Positions 40,907-48,927 of a DNA stretch of 64,000 bases are shown here, one piece after another; the stretch's first letter is position 1; the number at the start of each line of letters is the position of its first letter. Origin of the DNA: Paractinoplanes pyxinae (GTDB lineage: Bacteria; Actinomycetota; Actinomycetes; Mycobacteriales; Micromonosporaceae); the NCBI RefSeq assembly GCF_026626335.1, contig NZ_JAPNTZ010000010.1, positions 124,001 through 188,000 of the forward strand. Reading direction: 5' to 3'. Under the pieces are notes generated by a model. It did no database searches. It was not told where the DNA came from and saw only the letters and a program-made list of their open reading frames with translations. Both the position numbers and the translations under genes were made by a program.

Positions 40907-41285
40907 CGCGCGCCCCGCCCAACTGCTGCTCGATCCGCTGCCCGATCACGCGGCCGGCCGTCGAATCGGGCCCCATCGTCTCGTCGATGATCTGCCGGCT
41001 GAGCTCGGCCGCCTTGCGCCGCGCGCGGCCGAGGGCGGTGAGAACGGCCCGCGAGACAACGTCGGGGGCGACCCGCTGGATGCGCTCGGTGAACGTCACG
41101 TCGATCAGCATGCCGCTGGAATCGATGGTCACCTCGACCAGCCCGTTGCCGTCGACGGCGCTGATCCGCAGGTCACCCAGCCGGTCGGCCATGGCCTGGG
41201 TGGCCGCGGCGGCCCGGTCGACGCGCCCCTTCCAGTCGCGCAGATATTCGCGCGAACTGTCCGGGTCCAGCAGAGGCTCGGTCAT
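40899..41285 (-). CDS. YbaB/EbfC family protein
   Basis: 128 aa. YbaB-like fold: an N-terminal helix (YLRDWKGRVDRAAAATQAMA), strands in ISAVDGNGLVEVTIDSSGML, and a C-terminal helix (SRAVLTALGRARRKAAELSR). Actinobacterial proteins of this type are regularly encoded with EspC-like and WXG100-like genes, where they may act as nucleoid-binding or chaperone partners; this role is inferred from context. The stop overlaps the EspC-like start by 8 nt. Confidence 0.82.
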   Translation of the reverse strand: MTEPLLDPDSSREYLRDWKGRVDRAAAATQAMADRLGDLRISAVDGNGLVEVTIDSSGMLIDVTFTERIQRVAPDVVSRAVLTALGRARRKAAELSRQIIDETMGPDSTAGRVIGQRIEQQLGGARDE

Positions 41286-41311
41286 TTCTTCTTTCTACCG
41301 CGCCCCGTCAA

Positions 41312-41695
41312 TCATCGATGTCCCGCCTCGTCCAGCACCTCACGCAGGATCCGGGCGACCTCCCACAGAAACACCGCCGCCCCGGAGTCAGTCGGGTCGT
41401 GGTCCAAGCCCTTGTTCGCGTCGCCCTCGACGAGGTCGAGCAGTGTGTACTTGGGTTGTTCCGTGGTGAGAACCCACTCGAGCGCCTCCAGCTCCTGCCG
41501 GAGGTACCGGGTCGAGTGGGTGGCCACGCTTGCCATGTCCGCGCGCACCTCGTCAAGATCGACGGCGTCCTCGACGTAGGTCTGCAGCAGGTCGCGCACC
41601 TTCCGCAGCGGATCCCGGGCGTCCTGCTCGGCCATCCGAGCTCGAAACTGCTCCTCGATCTGCGCTCTTGTCCGGTCGTGCGGCGGCTCGGTCAC
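41312..41695 (-). CDS. Candidate immunity protein, second copy
   Basis: 127 aa from GTG 41695. Acidic, helical. It is about half identical to the gene just upstream (41700-42056): shared LRKVRDLL/LQKVQDLL, STRYLRQELEALEW, LLDLVEGDANKGLDHDPTDS, GAAVFLWEVARILREVL. No known domain. Position directly after a toxin gene, acidity, small size and duplication fit an immunity protein that neutralises the toxin at 42061-42801 or a relative of it. That function is inference. A 26-nt gap separates it from the YbaB gene. Confidence 0.75.
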   Translation of the reverse strand: MTEPPHDRTRAQIEEQFRARMAEQDARDPLRKVRDLLQTYVEDAVDLDEVRADMASVATHSTRYLRQELEALEWVLTTEQPKYTLLDLVEGDANKGLDHDPTDSGAAVFLWEVARILREVLDEAGHR

Positions 41696-41699
41696 CGTC

Positions 41700-42056
41700 C
41701 TATCCCGCCTCGGCGAGGACCCCGCGGAGGATGTCGGCCACCTGCCGGAGGAACACTGCGGCGCCGGCGTCGGTAGGGTCGTCGTCCAAGCCGATGTTGG
41801 CATCACTCTCGACCAGGTGGAGCAGTGTGCCCGGCGGGAGGTCGGCCTCGAGGGCCCACTCGAGGGCTTCGAGTTGCTGCCGCAAGTAGCGGGTGGTGTA
41901 GCCGGCCGCATCCACCATCTCGGCGCGTGTCTGGTCGAGCCCGTCGGTGTCCAGCACGAAGCCCCGCAGCAGGTCTTGCACCTTCTGCAACGGGGTGCGG
42001 GCGTCCCGCTCGGCCCTGCGGGCGCGCATCGGCTCAGGGAGCTGGCTCTGATCCAC
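41700..42056 (-). CDS. Candidate immunity protein, first copy
   Basis: 118 aa from ATG 42056, 4 nt after the toxin stop. Acidic and helical, paralogous to the next gene: TTRYLRQQLEALEWALEADL, LLHLVESDANIGLDDDPTDA, GAAVFLRQVADILRGVLAEA. The conserved D-P-T-D-x-G-A-A-V-F-L segment stands out as the family signature. It is the likely cognate immunity protein of the adjacent toxin because it is immediately downstream and closely spaced. No catalytic motif is apparent. Confidence 0.77.
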   Translation of the reverse strand: MDQSQLPEPMRARRAERDARTPLQKVQDLLRGFVLDTDGLDQTRAEMVDAAGYTTRYLRQQLEALEWALEADLPPGTLLHLVESDANIGLDDDPTDAGAAVFLRQVADILRGVLAEAG

Positions 42057-42060
42057 GGCC

Positions 42061-42801
42061 CTACAGTAATCCGGACGGGAAAGCGGTAACGATGAACGGC
42101 TGCGGTGGATCCGAGCCCGGCACGACGTTGATGCGGACGGTGATCAAGCTGGTCGCTCGGTACTCGGCCTGGCGCGGACCGGCGCCGAACATGCCCTTGT
42201 TGTAATAGCCCTCGCCGACTCGATGGTGGGCGTCGAATCCGCCCTCGTGGCGACCACCCTCCGCCAGGTCGCTGCGAATGGTTTCCCAGTTCTCCCGCAC
42301 GTAGCGGTTGACCTCACGGTTCATGGTCGTGTGGTCGGTCCACTTGAACGCCTGGTTCTCCGGGCGCGGCCACGGCGGATCACCATAGACGCGCCCTTCG
42401 ACGGTTCGCGTGGTCGGATCACGCCGCAGAGGCACGTCGGGCCCGTGCCGTTCAACTGTGTGCGCGCCGTTGGTGTCGAAGGCGTCGTCGTTGCGGGCGA
42501 GGTTGAACGTCGGCGGTGTGTCGCCCAGCTGGTCGTAGCGTTTCATCATCGCGCTGAGCTCGAGGTCGTCGGTCGAGGGCGTCGATGAGGCCGGGCCGCC
42601 GGACTGGCCGTTGGCGGCGGCCGTGTTGTGGCCCGCGCCGGCTCGGCCCTGGTGGGCTACCTGGTGTGTTGACTGCTGGGCGGCGGCGATGTTGCCGGCC
42701 GGGCGGGGGCCACCGGCGCCGTGGGGGCGAGGGCCGCCGCTGGACGGCGGGTCCGGGGTGTCGCCGCCGGAGCCGCCGTGACTTCGGGGTCGGGTCGGCA
42801 C
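42061..42801 (-). CDS. Orphan polymorphic toxin with RNase A-like C-terminal domain
   Basis: 246 aa from GTG 42801. Residues 1-75 are Gly/Pro/His-rich linker without signal peptide or WXG/LXG domain. Residues 100-246 resemble the bacterial RNase A-like (CdiA-CT) toxin fold: a conserved NGAHTVERHGPDVPL with His114 and His119, a central W and charged helix NREVNRYVRENWETIR, and a last strand PFIVTAFPSG. Such domains cleave RNA in rival cells. The frame is closed by a stop just upstream of the GTG, so the trafficking part normally found N-terminal is lost or encoded separately. Two candidate immunity genes follow directly. Confidence 0.7.
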   Translation of the reverse strand: MPTRPRSHGGSGGDTPDPPSSGGPRPHGAGGPRPAGNIAAAQQSTHQVAHQGRAGAGHNTAAANGQSGGPASSTPSTDDLELSAMMKRYDQLGDTPPTFNLARNDDAFDTNGAHTVERHGPDVPLRRDPTTRTVEGRVYGDPPWPRPENQAFKWTDHTTMNREVNRYVRENWETIRSDLAEGGRHEGGFDAHHRVGEGYYNKGMFGAGPRQAEYRATSLITVRINVVPGSDPPQPFIVTAFPSGLL

Positions 42802-43054
42802 AGGTGGGTCCGTTCATCGCCGCTGGTCACTGGGTCGCGGGCAGCGTAACAACTGACGGCAATCGATCCGCGCCTCGCATTGTGGATCTTTGCGGTGCGG
42901 AACGGTGGAATGCGATCAAGGAAACAAGGCGGAGAAACAGTCGGAAAGACGACCCGGGTGGGACGAGCGTCACGGCTATCGGCCGTTCGGCGAGAAAAGG
43001 GTCACATCCGCGCTATGGCGCCGCGCCGGCGACTATTCGTAGGCTGTCCGGGAC

Positions 43055-44080
43055 TTGTGGCGCCGGGCTGGGAAAGAGTTGAGAACACTGACCACGGCGG
43101 GCCGCACGATCGTCGCGGACATCCCGGTGAATCGTGTTGTCTCGCTCCCCGAGATCGATATCGATGATCTCGCGCAGGTGCTGGCCGGTGAGCCCGGCGA
43201 ATTGGCGCCCCTTGTGACTCGCGTTCCGGATTCGTGCAACTCGCCCGGTGCTTTCGCCGGGGCCGCGGTGGCCGAGCTGGAAAGGGCCGCCGTCGGGCTG
43301 TTGCCGGCCTGGCTGCCCGGAACCGGCGAGAGCCGGCCCGACCTCGGTGGTCTCGCCGCCGCCCGGCTGCTCGCGGCCGAACTCGCCCGCCGGGGCCGCT
43401 ACCCGCGGACGTTCCTGACCGACCTCGCCGTCCTGGCTCTCACCGGCCGCCGTCCGCTGGCGGCGCCGCTGCCCTTGCGGATCCGCGCGCGGGAGCTGGC
43501 CCGGCTGGTCGCGGTGGCTTTCGGCCGGCGCCGCACGGTGCTTCTGGTCGAAGGGGGCGACGGGCCAAATGGCGAGGCGGTGGTGGCCGGCGCCGAGTGG
43601 CTGGTCAGCAGCGGCGGGCCCGCCGTGTGGTTGCTCGGCACGACGAGCGAGCGAGTTCCCGCCGTACGCGTGGGAATGCCCGCTGGCAAAGGCAGTGTCG
43701 CCGTGGCGGGCCGGCCCCATCCCGGGAGCACGGTCGAAGCCGCCCTCGAGGCCGCGCTGGCGCTGGAGTCGTGGGCGACCGGCCGCCGCTGGAATCAGGA
43801 TTACCGGTCGAATGCGCTCACCCCGCCCGTACGGCTGGATCTGTGGTGGCCCGCGGAAAGGTGCGTCGTCGAGATAGACGGGCCGGAACACTGCCGGCCC
43901 GACCGCTATGAGCTCGACCGCCGCCGCGATGTGCGACTGACTTTGGACGGTTACGCCGTTCTGCGTTTCACCAATGCCCGAATCATTCATGACGTCGGCG
44001 CCGTGGTTCATGAGATAGGCACCTTTGTGCGGGCTCAGCGGCGCGACACAGCGGAAGGAAACAATCATGGCCGGCGATGA
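43055..44080 (+). CDS. Protein with C-terminal DUF559/Vsr-like endonuclease domain
   Basis: 341 aa from TTG 43055 (TTG 43079 is an alternative; neither has a strong Shine-Dalgarno). The last 100 residues fit the restriction-endonuclease-like DUF559/Vsr fold: an Asp in VRLDLWWPAERCVVEIDG, the E-x-D pair VEIDG, HCRPDRYELDRRRDVRLTLD and GYAVLRFTNARIIHD. The N-terminal 240 residues are helical with a repeated Leu/Ala/Arg pattern and no known family. The gene overlaps the next by 14 nt, and that one is coupled to the HerA-type ATPase. A DNA-cleaving effector of a three-gene module is likely. Confidence 0.75.
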   Translation: MWRRAGKELRTLTTAGRTIVADIPVNRVVSLPEIDIDDLAQVLAGEPGELAPLVTRVPDSCNSPGAFAGAAVAELERAAVGLLPAWLPGTGESRPDLGGLAAARLLAAELARRGRYPRTFLTDLAVLALTGRRPLAAPLPLRIRARELARLVAVAFGRRRTVLLVEGGDGPNGEAVVAGAEWLVSSGGPAVWLLGTTSERVPAVRVGMPAGKGSVAVAGRPHPGSTVEAALEAALALESWATGRRWNQDYRSNALTPPVRLDLWWPAERCVVEIDGPEHCRPDRYELDRRRDVRLTLDGYAVLRFTNARIIHDVGAVVHEIGTFVRAQRRDTAEGNNHGRR

Positions 44081-44696
44081 TCTGACCCCGTCCGAGGGCG
44101 CGATCCTCATGGTGCTGATGGTCGAGGCCCGCGAGGTGCTGAACACCGAGCTCAAAGCGAAGTACGGCCTCGACGTACGCAAGGAACAGCGCGACAAACT
44201 CGCCCGCCTGCACTACGTCTCGAGCCGCCGCAGCGGCCGCACGGTCGCGATGCAGCTGGACGACAAGGGCTGGGTGCGGATGCAGAGCGACTTCGACTTC
44301 AACGCGCGCGGGGCCAAGGCCCTGGGAGCTGCACTGACCGCCCTGCACACCCACCTGCGCGAGCGCGTTCTCGACCGCAGCGGCGCCGCCAACCTGACCG
44401 AACTGTTCGCCCGGACGGACATGCGCGCGCCCGCCGGCGACCTGAGCGCGCGCATCGCCGGCACCTATCGGGCGCTGGCCGACGAGCCGGGAGCGTGGGT
44501 GAGCCTGCGCCGGTTGCGCCCGTTCTTCGCCGACGTGCCGCGGGCCGAGCTGGACGAGGCGCTGGGCGAGCTGAGCGACAGCGGCCGGGCCAACATCGTG
44601 CCGGAATCCAACCAGCAGACGCTCACCGCGGCCGACCGCGACGCGGCTCTGCGTCTGGGCGGTCAGGAGAACCACCTGCTGGCGATCGGGGTCTGA
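44067..44696 (+). CDS. Double winged-helix protein
   Basis: 209 aa. The N-terminal winged helix (SEGAILMVLMVEAREVLNTE, YVSSRRSGRTVAMQLDDKGW) and a second one near the C-terminus (WVSLRRLRPFFADVPRAELD, EALGELSDSGRANIVPESNQ) are joined by a helical middle. It is likely a DNA-binding or ATPase-adaptor subunit. ATG 44067 has GGAAGGAAA upstream and lies inside the end of the nuclease gene. The stop TGA overlaps the ATG of the HerA-type gene, so the three are coupled in translation. Confidence 0.78.
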   Translation: MAGDDLTPSEGAILMVLMVEAREVLNTELKAKYGLDVRKEQRDKLARLHYVSSRRSGRTVAMQLDDKGWVRMQSDFDFNARGAKALGAALTALHTHLRERVLDRSGAANLTELFARTDMRAPAGDLSARIAGTYRALADEPGAWVSLRRLRPFFADVPRAELDEALGELSDSGRANIVPESNQQTLTAADRDAALRLGGQENHLLAIGV

Positions 44697-47600
44697 TGAA
44701 CGAAGCGGAACTGAAGGCCCTGGAATCGCTCCGCTTCGACTGGGCGCCGGTGCCCGACGACATCTGGCGTCCGTTGCCGTTTCACGTCGACGGCCTGCAC
44801 CTGCCGGTCCTTCGAACTATCGCGGACGGCGTACGAGATGCGGAGAGAAGCCCGGCGGCGAGTCCGATCGGCCTGGTGATGCAGGGACAGCGCGGTTCGG
44901 GCAAGACCCACCTGCTGGGGCGGGTCCGGGAGCAGGTGCACGAGCAGGGCGGCTACTTCTTCCTGGTCGGCCTGCTGGACGCGGGCAGCTTCTGGGACAG
45001 CGTCCGGATGGCGATGCTCGACGGCCTGGCCCGGCCGGTTCCGGGCACGAACGACACCCAGCTGACCCTCCTGCTGCGGCGTCTGTCGGAAAGGGTGGGC
45101 GCGCCCAGGCGGTCGCGCCGCGCCTTCATGGGGCAGACCGACCTGACCCGCGAGGATGTCGACGCGTTCATCAAAGGTCTCGGCGACCACGACCGCCAGG
45201 TCGCCCACTCGAGCCAGGAGACCGCGCGGGCGCTGGCCCTGCGCGCGTCCGAGAACGTGGCGCACCGGGATCTGGCCGACAACTACTTCAACTCGGGTGA
45301 GGAGAACGAGCCGGGCGAGCGCCACGAGTGGGGGATGCGCCGCGCGCCGCGGCCGGCGCACCTCATCGTGCAGGACCTGTCGTGGCTGCTGGCGCTGACC
45401 GGCCCGTCGGTGATCGCCATCGACCAGGTCGACACGCTCATCGCCCAGGTCGCGCTGCAGGGCGACGCCGCGGCGCCGTACGTCGAGCCCGAGCAGGCGC
45501 TGATGCTGGCCCGCATGGCCGACGGCCTGATGATGCTGCGGCAGATCACCCGGCGCACCCTCACCGTCCTGGCCTGCATCCCGACGTCGTGGACGATCAT
45601 CAGGACGACCGCGGCCGACACGGTGGCCGACCGTTTCCGGCAGACGCCGCAGCTCATGCGCATCAACGACGACGACCTGGCCCGGGCCATCATCGAGAAG
45701 CGGTTCCGGATGCGCTTCGCCGAGCTCGGGTTCGAACCGCCGTTCCCGACCTGGCCCGTCGCGCCGGAGGCCTTCGACCAGGCCGGTCGCTTCACCCCGA
45801 GGCAGTTGCTGCGGGCCATCGACGACCACGTCACCGAGTGCCTCGAGGCCGGCGAGGTCCGCATCCTCCGGCAGCTGGGCGAGACGGCCACCCCGAAGCC
45901 GCGCGTTCGTCCGGGCGGCGACCTCGACGCGTACGACCAAAGGTTCGCCGAGTTGCGGGCGAAGGCCGACGTCATGACGCCGCTGACGCGCGACAACGAG
46001 GACCAGGCCGTGCCGCCGCTGCTGGCCGCCGCGCTCACGGCGTGGGCCCTCGAACGCGGCGACGCGGGCGACGCGTTCAGCGTGGACCCGCCGCCGAGCA
46101 GCGATCCGCCGCTGCACGCCCGGTTGCGTCTCCTCCTCGACGAGCAGACGGACGACCAGGCGCACTGGTGCTTCCGGGCGATCAGCGCCGAGCATCACCA
46201 CAGCGCGGCGCTGTCCCGGATCCGCAAGGCGTCCATGGCGTCCGCCGTCGACGCGGGCACCCCGAAGCGGCGGCTTTTCCTGCTGCGTAACGGGAAATGG
46301 GCGGCGGGGGAGCGGACCCGGGCGGCCGTCGCGGCCCTGGAAGCGGCCGGTGGAAGGACGCTGACCCTGAGCGAGGACGACCTGCGGACGATGTCGGCCC
46401 TCCAGGTCATGCTGGCCGAAGCCACAATGGACATACGCGGTTGGCTGACCGAACGCCGTCCGGCTCACGGGTTGATCTTCGTCCAACAAGCTTTGTCCGA
46501 TGTCGACAGTTGGACATCGGCGCCCCCGCCTCGGGCAACCGAGCCTGCTCCGCCGTCCGTTCCGCCGTCTGCGCCGGCTCTTGCGGAGCCCGGGTTCACG
46601 GTCGGATACGACTACCACGACGGCACAGCGGCGCGGCTGCCGTTGGAGGCGCTGCGCAAACACGCGACCATCTTCGCGGGCTCGGGGTCGGGCAAGACGG
46701 TGCTGATCCGGCGCATCGTCGAGGAATGTGCGCTGCAGGGCGTGTCGGCGATCGTGCTCGACCCGAACAACGACCTGGCCCGGCTCGGTGACGGCTGGCC
46801 CGCGCCGCCCGCGCAATGGGGACCGGACGACGCCGCCCGGGCTGCCGAATACCTGGCCGGCGCCGACGTCGTCGTGTGGACGCCGCGCCGGGCCTCGGGC
46901 CGCCCGCTGAGCTTCCAGCCGCTGCCCGACTTCGCCGGCGTGCGCGACGACGAGGACGAGTTCCACGAGGCGGTCGAGGCCGCCGTCGCGTCGCTGACGC
47001 CCCGGGCAGGGCTCACCGGCCGTACGAACAAAACGCAGTTGGGTCTGGCCGTTCTGCGCAAAGCCGTCGAGCATTACGGACGGCGGGGCGGCAGCCGCCT
47101 CCAAGGCCTGATCGACACGCTGGGCAACCTGCCCGACGGCATCATCGACATCGACGACGCCGAGAAGATCGGGCTGGCGTTGTCGCAGACCCTCACGGCC
47201 GCCATGGTCAACGACCCGCTGTTCGGCGGGCACGGCACGCCGATGGACCCCGGCCTGCTGCTGACCCCCGCGGCGGGCAAGCGGGCCCGGGTCTCGGTGA
47301 TCTCCCTGGTCGGGCTGCCGTCGGACGACGTACGGCAAAGCTTTGTCAATCAGTTGCAGATGGCCCTGTTCGCCTGGATCAAGAAGAACCCGGCCGGCGA
47401 CCGCCCGCTGCTCGGTCTGCTGATCATGGACGAGGCACAGACGTTCGCCCCGTCCGGCGCGATGACCGCCTGCACCCAGAGCACGCTGGCCCTGGCCGCG
47501 CAGGCCCGCAAGTACGGCCTCGGCCTGGTCTTCGCCACCCAGGCGCCGAAGGGCCTGCACAACCGCATCCCCGGCAACGCCGCCACCCAGATGTACGGCC

Positions 47601-48046
47601 TGATGAACAGCCCCATCCAGATCGAGGCGGCCCGCGACATGGCCAAGGCCAAGGGCGGCGACGTCCCCGACATCTCCCGCCTCACGGTGGGCGAGTTCTA
47701 CCTGGCCGCCGAGGGCGCGGCGCCTCGCAAGATCCGCACGCCGCTGTCCCTCACCCACCACCCGCGAAGCCCGCTGACCGCCGAGGAGGTGCTGGAGCGG
47801 GCCCGCCCGAGTGATCAGGATTCGAGAAGCGCCCCGCCCGGCGAGGCCCGTACCGTCAAGCTCGTCACCAGGGCAGACGTGGGAGGAGCGGAAGATGGCC
47901 GAGAACTTCACCGCCGAGGAGCGGGCCGCGATGAAGGAGCGGGCCGCGGAGGTCCGCAAGAGCCGGGGCAGCAAGACGAAGGATCAGGAGCCGGCCGTGC
48001 TGGAGAAGATCGCCGAGCTGTCGGGGACGGACCGCGAACTGGCTGA
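44696..48046 (+). CDS. Giant two-P-loop ATPase: N-terminal STAND/AAA-like and C-terminal HerA/FtsK-like domains
   Basis: 1116 aa as read. The N-terminal ATPase has Walker A QGQRGSGKTHLL near residue 64 and Walker B-like SVIAIDQVDTLI near 240, and sits in a 450-residue AAA/STAND-like region. The C-terminal half (from about 640) is a HerA/DUF87 motor: IFAGSGSGKTVLIRR near 658, LLGLLIMDEAQTF near 905, VFATQAPKGLHN near 945 and the closing GEFYLAAEGAAPRKIR. This looks like a DNA-translocating or sensing ATPase of a defence system. The last 65 or so residues are low complexity and overlap the next gene by 152 nt; the true end is probably RARPE at about 47812 after a one-base indel. Confidence 0.85.
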   Translation: MNEAELKALESLRFDWAPVPDDIWRPLPFHVDGLHLPVLRTIADGVRDAERSPAASPIGLVMQGQRGSGKTHLLGRVREQVHEQGGYFFLVGLLDAGSFWDSVRMAMLDGLARPVPGTNDTQLTLLLRRLSERVGAPRRSRRAFMGQTDLTREDVDAFIKGLGDHDRQVAHSSQETARALALRASENVAHRDLADNYFNSGEENEPGERHEWGMRRAPRPAHLIVQDLSWLLALTGPSVIAIDQVDTLIAQVALQGDAAAPYVEPEQALMLARMADGLMMLRQITRRTLTVLACIPTSWTIIRTTAADTVADRFRQTPQLMRINDDDLARAIIEKRFRMRFAELGFEPPFPTWPVAPEAFDQAGRFTPRQLLRAIDDHVTECLEAGEVRILRQLGETATPKPRVRPGGDLDAYDQRFAELRAKADVMTPLTRDNEDQAVPPLLAAALTAWALERGDAGDAFSVDPPPSSDPPLHARLRLLLDEQTDDQAHWCFRAISAEHHHSAALSRIRKASMASAVDAGTPKRRLFLLRNGKWAAGERTRAAVAALEAAGGRTLTLSEDDLRTMSALQVMLAEATMDIRGWLTERRPAHGLIFVQQALSDVDSWTSAPPPRATEPAPPSVPPSAPALAEPGFTVGYDYHDGTAARLPLEALRKHATIFAGSGSGKTVLIRRIVEECALQGVSAIVLDPNNDLARLGDGWPAPPAQWGPDDAARAAEYLAGADVVVWTPRRASGRPLSFQPLPDFAGVRDDEDEFHEAVEAAVASLTPRAGLTGRTNKTQLGLAVLRKAVEHYGRRGGSRLQGLIDTLGNLPDGIIDIDDAEKIGLALSQTLTAAMVNDPLFGGHGTPMDPGLLLTPAAGKRARVSVISLVGLPSDDVRQSFVNQLQMALFAWIKKNPAGDRPLLGLLIMDEAQTFAPSGAMTACTQSTLALAAQARKYGLGLVFATQAPKGLHNRIPGNAATQMYGLMNSPIQIEAARDMAKAKGGDVPDISRLTVGEFYLAAEGAAPRKIRTPLSLTHHPRSPLTAEEVLERARPSDQDSRSAPPGEARTVKLVTRADVGGAEDGRELHRRGAGRDEGAGRGGPQEPGQQDEGSGAGRAGEDRRAVGDGPRTG

Positions 48047-48311
48047 GCGGGTGCACGCGATCGTCAAGGAAGCTGCGCCTGAGCTCCTGCCCCGATTGTG
48101 GTACGGCATGCCCGCGTACGGGAAAGGGGGTAAAGCCACGCTCTTCTTCCAGGCCGCCGCGAAGTTCAAGGCCCGCTACGCCACTCTCGGCTTCAACGAG
48201 GACGCCCAGCTGGACGACGGCGCCATGTGGCCCACCGCCTTCGCCCTGACCGAGCTGACGCCGCAGGTCGAAGCGCGCATTGCCGAGCTGGTGAAGCGGG
48301 CCGCCGGTTAG
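47895..48311 (+). CDS. DUF1801 domain protein
   Basis: 138 aa from ATG 47895 with GGGAGGAG upstream. DUF1801/YdhG-like fold: ELAERVHAIVKEAAPELLPR, LWYGMPAYGKGGKATLFFQA, then YATLGFNEDAQLDDGAMWPT and LTELTPQVEARIAELVKRAA. The N-terminal 45 residues are a charged helix rich in Lys, Glu and Arg. Relatives include YdhG/frataxin-like and iron-chaperone proteins, but an enzymatic role is not established. The start lies within the 3' tail of the preceding ATPase reading frame. It seems an ordinary stand-alone gene rather than part of that module. Confidence 0.85.
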   Translation: MAENFTAEERAAMKERAAEVRKSRGSKTKDQEPAVLEKIAELSGTDRELAERVHAIVKEAAPELLPRLWYGMPAYGKGGKATLFFQAAAKFKARYATLGFNEDAQLDDGAMWPTAFALTELTPQVEARIAELVKRAAG

Positions 48312-48321
48312 CATCGGGGCA

Positions 48322-48927
48322 ATGAGTGATCAGAACGGCTGGCTCAAGCTCCTCGGCGAGAACCCGAACCACTCGCAGTGGTACATCGACCGCTTCCGCT
48401 CGATGGCCGAGGCCGGCGCCGACCTCGCCGGCGAGGCCCGATTCGTCGACGCCATGCTGGCCCGCGGCTCGAAGGTGCTCGACGCCGGCTGCGGCACGGG
48501 CCGGCTCGGCGGCTATCTGGCCGCGGCGGGCCACGAGGTGGTCGGGGTCGACCTCGACCCGGCCCTGATCGCCGAGGCGAAGGCCAACCACCCGGACGCT
48601 CAGTGGCTGGTGGGCGACCTGAGCGAACTCGACCTGCCCGGCCGTTTCGACGTCATCGTCAGCGCCGGCAACGTCATGACCTTCGTGGCGCCCAGCACCC
48701 GCGTCGAGATCCTCCGCCGGTGCGGGCGCCACCTGGCCGACGGCGGCCGGCTGGTTGTGGGCTTCGGCGCGGGGCGCGGTTACCCCTTCGACGACTTCCT
48801 GGCCGACGCCACTTCCGCCGGCCTGACCGCCGACCTGCTTCTCGGGACGTGGGACCTGCGGCCGTTCACCGCCGACTCCGACTTCCTGATCGCGGTGCTG
48901 AGGACGCCCGGCACGACCGAGCAGTAG
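48322..48927 (+). CDS. Class I SAM-dependent methyltransferase
   Basis: 201 aa. Rossmann methyltransferase: motif I VLDAGCGTGRLGGYLAAAG near residue 53, acidic motif II VVGVDLDPALIAEAK near 73, motif III VGDLSELDLPGRFDVIVSAG near 95. The beginning WLKLLGENPNHSQWYIDRFR is typical of a small actinobacterial family. Ligand or substrate cannot be told from sequence. The 3' end overlaps the convergent glycan gene by 148 nt. Confidence 0.9.
   Translation: MSDQNGWLKLLGENPNHSQWYIDRFRSMAEAGADLAGEARFVDAMLARGSKVLDAGCGTGRLGGYLAAAGHEVVGVDLDPALIAEAKANHPDAQWLVGDLSELDLPGRFDVIVSAGNVMTFVAPSTRVEILRRCGRHLADGGRLVVGFGAGRGYPFDDFLADATSAGLTADLLLGTWDLRPFTADSDFLIAVLRTPGTTEQ

Noticed and set aside
44663..47974. 1103-codon open frame antisense to the HerA-type ATPase
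   Set aside because: High-GC codon bias keeps antisense frames open; its composition (Arg/Gln/His/Gly-rich) and lack of domains show it is a shadow.
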